From Sclerotinia nivalis (taxonomy: Eukaryota; Ascomycota; Leotiomycetes; Helotiales; Sclerotiniaceae), in assembly GCA_029531795.1 (NCBI GenBank), contig JAPEIS010000002.1:806001-870000 (forward strand): 64,000 nucleotides of DNA. The letters are read 5' to 3'. Shown in pieces: positions 9,213 to 23,000 of the stretch (its first letter is position 1; each line of letters opens with the position of its first letter). The notes under the pieces are model-generated. The model did no database searches, was not told where the DNA came from, and saw only the letters and a list, made by a program, of their open reading frames with translations. The position numbers and the translations under genes are program-made.

Positions 9213-11512
9213 CCGTCAATGAATTATTTGCGGATTATCCACCAGAATCATTATCCGCCCCGCGGGTAACCGTTGCGCAGTGGCAGTGCCACTGCCACTG
9301 CCATTAGCTAACAAATTTAAACTTGTAATGATATTGATAGTATTATTTGAAGGAAATGGTAGTCTCCAAACATTATATTTCACTTGACTTTACTACCGTA
9401 TAAGGTACCCGCGCATTTCAAACTTTGACCAAAGCTATACACTTGTGACATTTATTCAGATTGTCGTATTGGTGGCTGAGGCAATGCACTTCGTTGCTTA
9501 TAGTCAATGCCTGGTTGTTCATTGTTCGATCTTTCAAGATGATCGAAGATACAGGTGAATGAGGAATTTCCTTCAGATTCGGCGAGTAAACGGATATCCT
9601 TTCGTGAAATGGGATCTCGCATGGTCTTTGGGATATCTTCGGCGATGTCATTACACTTCTGGCCGTGACAGTGGCGAGCGATGGCTTCCTTGGAATTTTT
9701 CTACTTCTGGCTGTTCTTGAATCTTGAAAGAACGAGGAATTTTCTAATGCTTCACCAGAAGTATCCATTGCTCTAGTTTGCTCATCATTATTGGACTTTG
9801 AATCTGCATTATAGTCCTGACTCCGTTACTCTCTGATTCACTGTTTTTTGACTACCTCAGAGGCTCATTGTATATTCCCTTTGCTTCGGTGTTTGCTGTA
9901 GCTGATTCAGTCAGCAATAGAGCAGGGTTAATAATATGAAATGAAATGCTCCTGAATAATCCTGTGCTGATCGTATGGTAAAAGTCCCTATGGTTTTCAT
10001 CATTCGAAATGTGATTTTGGCTCTTGTCCATCCACCAGATCCTATCCCTCCGATTTAGATCTGGTCCAACGTCAAAATCATGAATGTTTTTAAAGAATGA
10101 AATGATAAAGTCCTGAAAAATAATATATAGGAATAAGTACATTATCATCGATCGAGTTTACATCTTTAGAGATGTTTTCGAGATAAAAAAAAGTCTTTCC
10201 ACAACACATAACATAAGTCCCCGGAAGTGGCACATCCTACCGCTGGCTCAGATCAATAAACTGCTATCTCGCAATTGAAATCTTTAGGATCGTATAGATA
10301 GCCAGCAATCAGATCAATCGCAGATAAATGTCTCAGAATGTCGACCGCAAACTGCTCAATATCGTCTTCCGAATAAGAGGGATATCATACAAATAACAAA
10401 ATGAACACAACAATCCTTCGTATCAAGGATCGTCACTAAGTCTATCATCTATTATTATTTTGTACCTATTCCCAATCCCTCGGACTCACGAACTGGGCAA
10501 ATTGATAATATATTCAAATTTTGGATCTCATTTTTGTGGTGTATGGTATGATATGATACGCATCCCTATTCATTTCGCGATCCACATCCTCCCAACTCGG
10601 AGAAGTTTCTTAGCTATAGAGCCCATATTCAGATCTGTTCATAATAACCTACCATGCAGCTTCCTTTATTCTATAGTATCGCCGCACTCTCCTCCTCTAT
10701 TGTAAATCTCTATGGAAGATCGACCTGTATTTGCCTATACTAAGCGCAATTTATTATGTATAGTGATCGCGAATATGGTGCTACGTATACCACGAGACTT
10801 TTAATATCTTTGCACTTATTCCTAGATACTTCGGATTTTCGTGCATCGTTTTGATACTGGTATTAGACAGGACACGAGTAGTATAAGGTGAGATGTCAGG
10901 CACGAGGTGAATGTGCTGTATATGTGAGATATTCAGCCCGGCATTGGGTTCTATTTTCAGTACGAGGCGGCCACGCTTCAAAGGCGCTTGTTGTAAAAGT
11001 GATTTGATAAATATGTGTATTGTATTATATCAAGATTGATTATCTGATAGAAACGTTTGAAGATTTATGAATGTATGAATGTATTCTAGAATTTTGAGTT
11101 ATTTCATATTGCAAATCTTTCATCCAACTATGGCCATGGATTGTTTTTATGAAAATATATGGAAGAGCTACAGATAGAGATCCTGATAGAAACCGACAGC
11201 ACGGAACAAAACAACATGCACTTGATCTCAAGCCTTAACCTTAGTTTGGCGTAGATATTGTAACCTATGAATAGAAATTGATAATCTCTTAGCTTCTTAC
11301 TCTAATATATACTTCAGAAGATTATTTAAAAGTACAGAGTATACAAAACATCTATCAATTTCCCCAGATCAATCGCTCCTTCCATTTTCGAATTCCGAAG
11401 CGAAAGACCCTTCCCCTCCAACTTCAATAGAAATATTGACATCAGAATGCATAACCTTATATACTGTATATACCTAGTAATATACGAACGAGAGGACCAT
11501 TCAATCTTTCAA
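9213..11512. other. Region without a supported gene
   Basis: Minus-strand frames at 9,418-9,768 (116 codons, rich in Ser/Arg/Pro) and 9,852-10,148 (98 codons) lie end to end and could be exons of a lineage-specific gene. I cannot find splice sites that join them in frame, and neither shows a domain. A CCACTG hexamer repeat lies at about 9,279-9,303. The rest is AT-rich and unremarkable. Confidence 0.4.
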
Positions 11513-11560
11513 TCTTTCAATGATAAGAGTCGCACGCTCTACCGATTGAGCTAGCCGGGC
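11513..11560 (-). pseudogene. Inverted half copy of tRNA-Lys(CTT)
   Basis: On the minus strand, 48 bases from GCCCGGCTAGCTCAATCGG through the anticodon arm and the first 12 bases of the intron match the functional tRNA at 11,713-11,760, with one C/T difference in the anticodon stem. No 3' half follows, so it cannot fold into a tRNA. Because intron sequence is included, it derives from the gene or pre-tRNA and not from mature tRNA. Confidence 0.85.
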
Positions 11561-11712
11561 TCTCCTTCTCCTCATTCAAACCTCCTTTGAATTCCCCATT
11601 CATTCATCCTTTCAAATTACCCCACATTTAACGCAACTTCCCAAAACTCACCATAACTCAACGCAACTTCCTAAAACTCACCACCAGAACCATGAAACAT
11701 CAAGCATAGCCA

Positions 11713-11808
11713 GCCCGGCTAGCTCAATCGGTAGAGCGTGTGACTCTTATCATTGAAAGATGTTCTAAGTCTATCACAAGGTTGCGGGTTCGACCCCCGC
11801 GTTGGGCT
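11713..11808 (+). tRNA. tRNA-Lys (anticodon CTT) with a 23-nt intron
   Basis: The acceptor stem GCCCGGC pairs with GTTGGGC. The D arm is GCTC...GAGC, the anticodon stem TGTGA pairs with TCACA, and the T arm is GCGGG TTCGACC CCCGC. The anticodon CTT is at 11,746-11,748. A 23-nt intron (11,750-11,772) sits after position 37, the canonical place for nuclear tRNA introns. The discriminator base is T. The A box (TAGCTCAATCGG) and B box (GGTTCGACCCC) for RNA polymerase III are present. The CCA end is not encoded, as usual in eukaryotes. Confidence 0.95.
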
Positions 11809-13406
11809 CAATTCCCTTCGTTAGCTTGTTCTTTTTGTGATTTTTTACACATGGGTTTTTTTTTTATCTTCTTATTGTTTTTATTTGGGTTTTGATTGTG
11901 TGAGATGAGTTGGTGGACGAAGCGGCGGAAAGAGATTTTTTTGGTGGGTTGTTTTTGGTGGAGCGGGGGGTAGTGAAAAATTCACCGCTTTGGATGGATG
12001 ATATGATTCTGCCGATGTGAATTTTGGGAGAGCTGGTTATGAATGATATCACCAGTTCGTTGTTCTATATTATATATATATAGGTAGATAAGTAAGGTAG
12101 GTCTTAAATTGAACACGGAACGTGTATATAGATTTTAAAGATAGTTAGAAATCGCTAACTGTACGAAATCTGTAAACACATTTTTTCTTCTATGATTTTA
12201 TGAAATGGGTATTATGATATATATGACTATCCAGTGCGTTAGCTACCTCTCACTGCCTTCTACTCGTACTAGCACAATTTTCTGGTTAAGAATATATAGT
12301 AGGATGGCATCACGACTTCATTCTTAAAAAGCCACCTCTATATCTACTAAAGAATTCTATTATACACCTAATTTCAACACCGGCACATAAGATTCACTAA
12401 TTAATCATCATCGATATCTCCATTCTTCATTCTCCATTCGATCTCCATTTCCCATTTCCAAGACGCAAACCACAAATCACAAATCACAATTCCTCATCTC
12501 ATATTTATAATCACGATACCTCACAATATCCCATCACCATCCACACCCTGTCCACTCCTCATCTCATACTCATACCCTCTTCTCGCAGCCATAAAAGCCA
12601 ATGCCCAGAAAGCCCAAAAGTTACGAAGCCAACCTCACGACCTAGAACCGAATACTAAAACCCAGACTCCTAATATCGAGATCAAACATCGAAACAATTT
12701 TCTTAGCTAGCTAGGTAGTATTCGCACATTTAACCTCCGATTCGATTATTCCCTCAAAAAAACTCAAATCCTAAATATTTTCCGTAGTATGTATGATCTA
12801 GGGAACCTGGCCGGGACCGAGATGACAAAATGAGCCAAGTTGTTTTGGTAATTAAGTGATGGAATGGTATGAAATAATAGATATAAACACTTGAAAACAT
12901 TTGAGTATCTTCTAATTGTTGTTTGTATTGTCTTATTGTCCCATCTTGTATATGATGTCTCCTCTAGATATATATAAATATAAATCTGTGCCATCCCAAA
13001 TCTATCCTCTCTATTATCTCATCCCATCTCATCTCCATCTCCATCTCCATCTCAATGAAACTACAATCCCATCCCATTCAAAAGCCATCCAAGTCATAAG
13101 AAAAATATCCAACTCCAATTGCTATGCAGATGCAGATGCAGATGCAGATGCAATCCCAAACAATGCATCATGCATTAACCCAATCTCAAGTATCCTCATA
13201 TTTCATTAAAAGAGTGATCTCGCTTGAATACACGAGATTTGTAAAAAAAAAAAATTTAAAAAAGAAACGCCTTTTGAGATATATATCTATGTATACGATA
13301 TATATGCCCCAGAATATCATTCCATGCAATGCGATGCAGTGCATAATTATCGCTAAAACAAATCAAGAAAATCCCTCTTTCTATATGCCGGAGAAAGAAA
13401 GAAGCT
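11809..13406. other. Intergenic region with simple repeats
   Basis: No gene is supported. T-rich tracts follow the tRNA and could act as polymerase III terminators. CATCTC repeats occur at about 13,024-13,056 and ATGCAG repeats at about 13,124-13,150. The stretch at 12,360-12,720 is C/A/T-rich and could be leader or promoter sequence, but no gene follows on the plus strand. Confidence 0.5.
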
Positions 13407-14904
13407 CTACATAGCATAAAATAATCCCGCTCCCAAAGCAACCATACCATACGCCAATGGCGGAGGAGTTTGCAAAGCCCCCGCATTTTTCGACTTGGAT
13501 CCCGAATTCAAAGTAACGGATCCACTAATAACAGCACCCGAACTATCCGAACTGGCTGTTGCCGCATTGGAAACTAATGCAGCATCTGGAACTGCTGATG
13601 TACCCGTGGTAATTTCAACCACGCTTGTGGCTGTTGCATTGAAATTTGTTTGGGCGAGGGATATTTCATTATTGGCGAGATCATAGACGATGTATGCGGA
13701 GCGGATGAAGGTATCCCCAAGAACGGCGGTACTCTCTCCTGCGGGAGCAATACCGAAGAGACAGGCGGCGGTGCCGTCAGTGAATCTTAATTGTTGGCCA
13801 TTGCTGCTAGTAACTGGGATGACGAGTTCGTCCATGGTGACTTGAATGGTTGGGGAGGTGAAGGTAAAATTTAGTGCGCTGCTATTAGAAGCGAGGGAAC
13901 ATGGGACGTAGGCGGCTCCTTCACTGTAATCATATTGCGCGTCGACTTGTTCGAAAATGGCTTCGGCCATGGCGTCGGGGAGGTAAGTGAGGGAACTTCC
14001 GGAATCGAGAAGGACCGCGAGGGCTTGATCTTTGGCGATGACGAGATCCCCTAACATAACTTCTGTTAAGGTAATGAGGAATTCGGCATAGTATCCGGAT
14101 TCTTTTTGAATCGGGAGTGTTTCCAATTGACCGTGATATCGAGCGGTATCGACACCACCGAACAAGATACTTCCAGTACTGGCATCCAAATCGTTAAGCC
14201 ATAGGGAGAAAGCATTTGAATTGATCAAACCATCAGCAACCATTTGTGCTGGTAAGTTTTTATATGCCGATTTTCTTGCTCTTCCAACCTGAACCTCATT
14301 AATCTCATAACCAATTCCTAGAATACCTTCAGGTGAAGAACTGGTATATCCAATACCGAATTGTAATTTGTCTAATGTCGTTGATCCAATCGTAAATGTA
14401 TCGGTAACATAATCTCCGGAAGCACCAGATCCATCAACGTAAGAAATGTTAAAATCACTCGCTACATATGCGTATGTTGATGATGAGTTGGCAGAATATG
14501 TTCCAGCAGCCTTACATGAACTTCTTCTCTCACTACATAAAGTCGAGGTAGCAGTATTGACCCATAAATCACTACTACCTGTGTCGATATGTAACCGTAA
14601 ATTCTGTGCTGGTGTACCTAATGTTCCATTGACGAAATATAAAGTTTCCTAACTTTAATCAGTATTACGCTTGACGCGGAACCTAATGAATTTCACTAAC
14701 CTCATTATCTAATGTAGCTGTAACTGTTTTTGACCTTCTTAATTTCCTTAATTTGTCTCTTGCTAAAGGATTATCCACTTGTTTCCGCACCATATCTAGG
14801 GCAACGACTCTTGCTGGCCCATCGGTTCGTTTTTGTAATTGAATTGCATTCGTACACGCTGATAATAATCCCACAGCAGTGGCAATGAATGTCGTCGTCC
14901 TCAT
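13407..14904 (-). CDS. Secreted aspartic protease (pepsin family A1), probably GPI-anchored
   Basis: There are two exons, 14,904-14,701 and 14,648-13,407; the 52-bp intron (14,700-14,649) starts GTTAGT and ends TTAG and joins in phase 0, giving 481 residues. I chose the ATG at 14,904 because it opens a good signal peptide (MRTTTFIATAVGLLSACTNA). A basic propeptide (KLRKLRRSK) precedes the mature enzyme. Both catalytic motifs are present: HIDTGSSDLW around residue 90 and LLDSGSSLTYLP around residue 283. The C-terminus has a Ser-rich linker (SGSKSKNAG) and a hydrophobic tail ending FYAM, as in GPI-anchored yapsin/candidapepsin-like enzymes. Such proteases act at the cell surface or wall. The substrate is unknown. 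Confidence 0.93.
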
Positions 14905-17377
14905 GATTGGAAATTGATATATTGGTCGTAAAGAAATCACCTTCTATGGAATCCTATCCAATATGGGATATGAAATCGGTATATATTGTTCGGGTCGACC
15001 CAGATGACGCGGACAGTAGACACTAATGATTTAGCTTCGACCCCGGAGACCAGAAATTTGTTATTTCCAAAAGCGGAGAAGATGCCCGGAAAATCCAATG
15101 TAATAACAAATATGTTTAAAAAATAATTTGTTGGTGACGAGGTTGATTTGGAAGTCGTACTTTCAAAAATCAAATCCGGAATGAATCTGATGTTCTCTAC
15201 AAGTTCCCGAATATCTAGCAACAAAAGATTTCTGTGACAAATGGCGAAACTCCTAATTGTGGCTGAAGGTACGAGTGTACCAAGAGCTTATGCAAATTCG
15301 TGGAGTATCCTTTCTTGGTATTTCCAGAGATTTTCAAGCGCCTTTCTACTGTAAGGCTGCAGACCCGTGAATCCGTCTTGTCCTGTGTCAAATGGTGGAA
15401 AGTGGACTGGCAGGAAGCGTAGCGGCTATAATGCCGAGAAAGGCTGAGAGAATCAAAGGTAGGGTAAGAGGGAAATAGGAGCGGGAAGTAATACAAGATG
15501 AGCAATTTTTATTCAAATTGTCTTAATATCAAGGATTAAATAATGTGAAAACGATGCTAGAGTAGAACTGAGAAAAGTACCGGTAGATTTATCTAGGTAC
15601 TGTATGCGAAAAAGACTTGTCAAAAGCTTTGAACATTTGAATATTATTCCTCATAGATACAAGATTGAACGATTCGACCCTTTTTCTATACCTTGGTACG
15701 TAACCTTGGCTAGTTTTGTTGGTGAGCACTGAGTACGACGTAGATGCTAGGATTAAAAAAGGTCAGGGGTTCCGCAAAATGACGCGGCCTATGCTACGAA
15801 GCCCAGGCGGGTACTATGAAAATCTGAAAATCAACGGTCTGTGATTGGAAAAATTCATGAGAATAACAATAAGGGTATGGATGTATTTATAACAAGTGCA
15901 TAAGGGGGTGGATTTGAACATTTGAGCTGCAAGAAAGACGTAGGAAATGAAGGTAAGAAATCATTCAATAACCAATGATATCAAAAGGAATTCCTTCACT
16001 TGAAATCCTGCGCCCCAGATTTTCTTTCTAAATAAATTCAGGTTCCATCAAAAGGAAGAGGCGAGGCAATGGAAATGTAAAATCAGCGAATCATAAGATT
16101 CTCATCCAACAATTCCCGACTTTTGGTGAATCTGCGCGTAATATACAGTGTAGTATCGTACTATTCCCATCCACTCACTGCACAAATCCTCTAGTGGGTT
16201 TCAAGGATCTCCGAGAGGAAAAAGAGGAAACATACTATTTCATTGCCAAATTATTGGCGATAAATCATTTGTATGGCTTCTCACGTCTTTCTTCTCCTAA
16301 CTCCCAGACACGGAAACAGATCATGAAGCATTGAGGATGTGATACTCGCAACTAAGGCAAAGCGCGTTTGCTTGAAACACCGTCACACAGCCTTTTTCCC
16401 AGTAATAAGAGCACCATGATACAAAGCATGAATAGAAATTGTTTTGAACTTGACCCAGAAGAGACATGAGTAGTTTCTTGCGCCAGGTCCTTTTATTGAT
16501 CTTTGCATCTCGTTGATGGAAAATGGTTTCAATCGGATGAAAAGATAAAAGGCAGAAAGTGGATGGAGGATGTAGGATGTGGGATGTAGGATGGAGTAAC
16601 ACGTACTCCGTAGATACATAGCCAGCCAGCCTTACTTTCATTCTGGTTTGGTTGATGAGCAGGTTCTGTGCTGTAAGCTTAATGGATCGAAACTTTAAAA
16701 TGGAAACATGGAAAGCGTAAACGCGAAATTGAAATTGACCACTGATTGATAGATACAATAATAAGTAGTGGGCACAATTCGTAGTATATTCGTCATATCA
16801 CCACTTGTACTCGTAAGCAAACAGTGGCGACGGTGATATCGGAATTGGAAAGTCGCATTCAAAAATTTGGACCAAAAGATCAAAACCACTTTAATTGCCG
16901 AGATCCGTTAATATCATCCATCATCCATCCATCCCCGAGTGAACACACGGATAATTTCTTCCACTTTTTGATACGGAAACTCGGCCACAGCCACAGCCAC
17001 AGCCACTTTACCCTCCCCGTGCCAAGAATATCGCGCATTCAAACCCTCTGGGTTCGATTTAACATTGTATATTTTAGTGTTCTATTATATTAAAATACAT
17101 GATTTTTATTATTATAATAGTCAATTAATAGCTATTAATAGATATCTAGACAGATATTTGTATTGGCGTCATTGTTCGAATTAAGACGAACCTATATATC
17201 TCCATCATGATAATGTTCACAGTAACTAACTACCTAGGTATTCCAGATGTTCTTACCAGTGGTCTGGTCTGATTGAACTGGGGGGATGAATTCGTGAGAT
17301 TAATAATCTTTTGATTCATTTTCCCCTGTCTTCTCACGCTGTGCCGCAAAGTATCGTTCGTACTCTACAATGTCTAG
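14905..17377. other. Intergenic region without a supported gene
   Basis: Open frames here (14,937-15,505 and 16,321-16,889, minus strand) have no domain or plausible start context. Short repeats are present: GATGTAG-type repeats near 16,565-16,592 and CCACAG repeats at about 16,984-17,006. A TACTCCGTA motif is at 16,604-16,612. Confidence 0.5.
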
Positions 17378-19265
17378 ATGAACACAGCAGAACTTTCAAA
17401 CCTCAACGATAAAGATCTTAACACAATGGTGTTTTTTTATCCAGCACTCGTTCTCCTTTCCTTCCTTCTCTACAATATATACTCACTGTACTCGAATTAC
17501 AGAAATGCATCAACATTAGGTTTGCCCCGGATAATCAGTCCCATCACTCCCGATAACCCTTTATGGATTGCTTTTCAAACCGCTTTCAAAGTCATTGTAC
17601 GGAGATTTCCCTTCGGGGCAACTTCATTCACCAGGCACACTCGTTTGGGGTGGGAGTTCCATGATAGATTCCGTACTCATGTACGGCTTGGAGATGCCTG
17701 GGTTCTGGTGACGCCTGCAAGGAATTGGGTTTTTGTTGCGAATGCTGCCGCCGTGACCGATATATTCTCTCGAGGGCGGGACTTTGTACGCCCTTTGTGG
17801 ATGCTTGGTATTTCACTTTGCAGCTTGGGTCACGTTGTACTAAAATTGAATCAGAAACCCTCAATGTCTTTGGACCAAACATTTCCACTGTAAGATACCT
17901 TCAAGCTGCGGCCAAGACTAAAAGCTAATAAGCGATAGGCCGAAGGTCACGACTGGCAGAGACAGAGAAAGCTCACTGCTACTCCGTTTAATGAACAGAA
18001 GAGCCCTCTAGTATGGAACGAATCTTTTCGCCAAGCAGAAGATATGTTGCTATCTTGGTGCTCTCGGAGTCAAGATGGAATTACTACAACACCGGATGAT
18101 ACCAGGACGCTGGCCTTACATGTACTTGCATATGTAGCCTTTCAAAAGTCATATCCGTTTGATAGTATCTCACAAAGTGCAGCCGCGGACCGAAATTCTT
18201 TAACTTATCGGGATTCTATCGCGATCATTCTAGAAAATGTTCTTCTCATTATGGTTCTACCGGAGAAGGTATTCACTCTACCATTCTTGCTACGAAGCTC
18301 TCAACAAGTTGGCTGGGCTATCAATTCATTCCGTGAATATATGACAGCTCAAGTAGCAGCCGAACGGGAATTGATCCGGAATGGCGAGGCCGGTACTGGT
18401 AACCTCGTCAGTAACTTGGTTCGCGCCTCTGATGAAGGTCTGGCAACAAGCTCAGACTCTGGTAACAGCAGCAAACTCAAGCCTTTAACCAACGCCGAAA
18501 TCCTTGGTAATATCTTTGTTTTCAATTTTGCTGGACACGATACGACTGCTATATCACTTGCTTATGGTATGCTTCTGCTAGTTGCACATCCCGAGGTTCA
18601 GGACTGGGTTCATGAAGAGATTGAACACTATGTAGGGGATCAAGACCCTAAAACACTGGCATACAATGAAATTTTCCCCAAACTCAAACGAAGTCTCGCA
18701 GTTTTAGTAAATCTCCTTCCTGCTGAGATTCGATGCGAAGTGGGCTAACCAGCTATTTCAGTTTGAGACTCTGCGTCTTTATAATCCTCTTCCTGGTGTC
18801 CCTAAATATACCGGTTCCAAATCTACCGATCTCACAATCGACGGTCGCACTTATCATATTCCTGCCGACTATTTGGTGGTTCCTCATCTACAAGCCTTTC
18901 ACACGCATCCGCGCCATTGGGGTAGCGACTCTTTGGTATGGCGACCGGCAAGATGGATCGAGCATCCGGGAAACCTTGAGCAAGAAACGTTATTTAATCC
19001 ACCGAAAGGTACATATTTTCCGTGGTCAGAAGGAATCCGAAATTGTCCCGGCAAAAAGTTTGCACAAGTTGAATTCGTTGCAACATTGACCGCACTCTTC
19101 AAGAACCATATTGCTGAGCCTGTTCCCAACGCGAATGAATCAATCGATGCGGCCAGGAAGCGGACTTTGGATATTGTTCAAGATAGCAATGTGGAGTTGC
19201 TATTGCAAATGGCAAACCCGAGGAATGTCTCTGTCAGATGGGTGGAAAGATCAGCTAAGGATTGA
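17378..19265 (+). CDS. Cytochrome P450 monooxygenase
   Basis: There are four exons: 17,378-17,807, 17,855-17,889, 17,939-18,706 and 18,762-19,265, all with GT...AG introns of 47-55 bp; the second exon is only 35 nt. They give 578 residues. A start at 17,426 (MVFFYPALVLLSFLLYNIY) would give 562 and puts the membrane anchor at the very N-terminus, so it may be the true start. Seen: N-terminal transmembrane helix, I-helix oxygen-binding motif FAGHDTTA (about residues 351-358), K-helix ETLR at the start of exon 4, and heme-binding loop FPWSEGIRNCPGKKF with its cysteine ligand near residue 505. It is an ER-bound haem-thiolate oxygenase. No secondary-metabolism backbone gene lies nearby, so the substrate is open. 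Confidence 0.93.
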
Positions 19266-20021
19266 AGTAAAGTAAAAGCCAAGGACAAAGGTGAAGAGAT
19301 AGCCAAGTTGGTTACAATCTATGATTCTTAGGCTGCACTGCGTATGAATCTTATCGAGTTAAACGATATCTTCGTCACCGGTCTGGTTGATAATGTTCTG
19401 CATTAAGTGCCGGAGTTACACATTATGGTTGATACCATGAAGGAATCTACCTATTCAGATCAAAGCCCATGTTTGGAGCTGTCAATACGTAGCTATTCGT
19501 TAAAGAATTGGATTGATATGTATATGCGATATGTATATGCAATGGTGATATGATCTTATGATCTTGGACTATTATATTAATATTGCAATTATGAATTAGT
19601 TCTATGGTTCGTGTGAGATGTTAAAAGGATTCTCTGTTCCAAGTTTCAAGTTAGGGTCCAGTAATTTCATAAGGCTACATAGGAAGTTTGTAGATAATAT
19701 TAGAATAATAACTTATATTTCATATGTAAGATTGTGTTTAGTGGATTGGGAATGTTGAAGTTATTTGGAATATTGGCTTATATTCAGTGTTCAAGAAATT
19801 GATAGCTTTGCATATATTGAAAGTATCTGGAATAGGTATGGAAAGTTCTTCAAAATACCCGATTGCATATAAACACTAAAAGCCTTCGCCTCCATAATTG
19901 CAAACAAAGTCTTTCCCAATATATTGATATTTCTGCTCGGGTATCTACATACATACAATTCACAACTCCCTTCCCCCCCTCTTCCACTCTTTCCGCTGAC
20001 CCCTCTTTCTCTCTACCAAAA
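19266..20021. other. Intergenic region between convergent genes
   Basis: About 750 bp between the 3' ends of the P450 and GCN2 genes. It is AT-rich, likely holds both 3' UTRs, and shows no gene. Confidence 0.6.
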
Positions 20022-23000
20022 TTAAGCGCCCAAATCATAGTAAATACACGTGCCCGTTCTAAAATTATAAACAAACGCATTTCTCGTAATATCTTTATTT
20101 TGAAAAGCCAGAGTGCTCATCAAATCATGAATTTCACCTATGTAGCGACGTTCGGCCGTGGGGACTGAATGGGTGACTTTGCGCCAGGAGTCGGGATCCG
20201 AGAGTTTGGTTTCGCGGATGAGATCCATTACCTAGGGAGAGAAAGTGTTATTTAAATGAATGATCAGATGCAATGAAGCGGGAGAAGACGAAGGGGTGCA
20301 GGAGAGATATTGAATGAGGGATGCATATGGAGAGAGTGGCTTACATGGTCTGTTGTTTCGATAGCGGCGATAGGGCCATCTAAGAAAGATTGAACGACTA
20401 GGGTGGAAACTTTAATATGCATGTTCTAAAGCACTGAAATTTAAAAAGTATAACTCACGCGTTGCTGCTCTACCTTGAGCTTGGTCTACAATACTTCTTC
20501 TATTTGACTTCTTGCTCTTAGTACCAGCGAACAAAACTCGTACGTCTTGCTCATGGTCACTTGGTCCTGTGTCTGGTTGACTATGTTGACGAGATATTCT
20601 AAAAAATGCATTAATATCCTCATATTGTGGAAATTTTCAGGCACACTTACTTTGCTCGATTGTATGTTCCTTCTCTCTGATCCCTTTCACGCATTTCACC
20701 ACGAAGCCATGAAACTAATTGCGTAGAAGGAATATCGGCGTCAGGTATATCCTTCCTGCCAGTAGTCTTGCATCTCACCACGGAATCTTGTTTGATAATA
20801 ATGATCCAAGAATAATTATCATCTCGGTATTTGGAAAGAAGATCTTCAGGAGATCGTGAGTCTCGTGCTAGCTCGGCACTTATGTCATGCGACCATAAGT
20901 TTGAGACAAGCTCAACTCCAGTTGATCTTAGTATCGCTGCATCATGACTTGCAACAAGTACATCGCACTATTGAGCCGATCAGCTGTGGTTCTTTGAAAT
21001 AATATCTGGAACCCATCCGGCTGAGAAGAATGAATGTGGTGATACTGACTCTCTTTGTACTCCATATACCTTGTACTTCCTCATCGGGCTTCTTTAAGAA
21101 ACTTTTTGAGTTCGCCTTTGGAAGCCGAGCCATCTTCTCCCATGCTAGATTGAAACCCACAGCATGACGTTCCTCATTGATATTCTTGTGATGATGATTT
21201 TCTCGGATCAAAGAATCATATCGACCTCCTGCTGCAAATACATCTCGGACCTTTCTATCATACAAACAAGAGAAAAGTACCCCACCCTTGTAAAATTTCT
21301 CTTTTAGACTCCCTAGAGGGTGGACATATATCTTTCTCTGGACCTCAAAACGTTTTGTATACCTGTACCGGCACATTAGCGATGCTTAGTTCGAAGACAC
21401 CAGAAAAATTGTAACACATACTCAATCACATCACGTAGATGTGCGATAGAAGAAGAGGCCTTTTCGAACATCTCGGTACCTTCGAAGACTACTTTTAGCT
21501 TTTGAAAAGCTTTGCTAGGAGTATCTCTAAAATCAAATCGTTGAAGGTCCTCAACGCTAGTGGCGGATACCTAAGTTATGGGTTAGCTACTAATTTCACT
21601 TGAATGGAGAAGCTCAGTAATGATTATTCAGAAAGTTTGGAAACGAGATCTGCAGTCCCTATTAACACGTACCCCAACCAATGGTGATCGAAGTTCTGCT
21701 CGTATCTTTTGCCACGTCCATTGCTGTACATTTAGTTTGCTGAGTGTATCGGCAGCAGCTTGTCGTATACTAGGTTCGATGCGACAGAAGTCGAAGATTA
21801 GACCAAGTAAATCTGCATGATTTACATGAAAGCACATTTGGGACGAAGGTAACGATGGAAAGCTAGCAACAATCTCATCTAGAACCTTGATAACCTCAGC
21901 CTCTTTTAATGCAAGATCCAAGCTATCGGAAGTGACAATATCAAAGTCCACTTCACTAAAAGTTTGTGGGGCAGCGCCGTCGTGCTTATCTCGAAAAACG
22001 GTACCAAAGGCGAAGGATCTTTCCACGGGAGGTTGGTGTTTCGCAATAGCACGAGCATTTGGAACTGTGAGATCATAAGGTAGCTGTAAAAGAGTACCAC
22101 TTTTGTCTAATAACTGGACAGCATTGATACCATAATGATCAGATGATGGGAACAAAATACTTCGAGGTGTTTCCACGGCTCCATGGTTGCGGAAAATGGA
22201 AATTAACTTTTGCTTCACGAGCCCTTGAAGTAACAAGTCATTACCACTGGGAGTCGGAACTCCTATGTCCCATGCAAAGTCCTTTGCTCGCTTTGTTGGT
22301 CTAGAGAAGAGAGCACTCATCATCTTTTGGTGATATGGCGATTTCGAGTCGGATAAACCAGCTAAAGTTTGGCGGATCGTTTCGCTTTCCATCTGGACCG
22401 GTAATTTCCTACTCTGAAGAAGTTCGGAACTTGAGGGCCGCTCCTTTGGATTATGGTTAAGGAGGGACAAGATAATATCTCCCTGAACTGCCTTTCCGAC
22501 CTTGTCGAAATTTGCTGGAAGCACCGTCTCCTTTCGTAAGCCATCAATGACTTGTGCCTGAACGTATAATTAGCACCAAATTGAAATTTACGAATGAGAG
22601 GTTAGTCGCCTGTGTCTATTTAACCCCGGAAATGAAAGGCATAACCAATGACATGGAGGTCATTAGCAAAGGAAATAGATGAACAATGTACTAACTCTTT
22701 CCATCCCAACTAGTGGGGTATAGCACATCTCGAAGAATATCACACCAAGAGAGTACATGTCGACCTTGCCAGTGTATGGACCCCCGGAGACTGCTGATCG
22801 AATTTCGGGTGCAATATAGGAGAAAGTACCAATACTTCTTGTTAAATCTCCACTATTTTGCATCGCAGAAGCTGACGATTTATCGACTGCAGAGTATTGG
22901 CCCCTTGTAGCCAGACCTAGGTCGCCTATTTTGACGTTGGAGGCACCATCAATGAAAATATTCTCCGGTTTGAGATCGCGATGAACAAAATTCAAGCTAT

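Noticed and set aside
16321..16889. Minus-strand frames of 60-145 codons
   Set aside because: They overlap one another in different frames, include repeat-derived stretches (HPTSHILHPPS) and show no conserved motif.
17378..20021. Secondary-metabolite cluster around the P450
   Set aside because: No polyketide, peptide or terpene synthase, and no pathway regulator, lies nearby; its neighbours are a protease and housekeeping genes.
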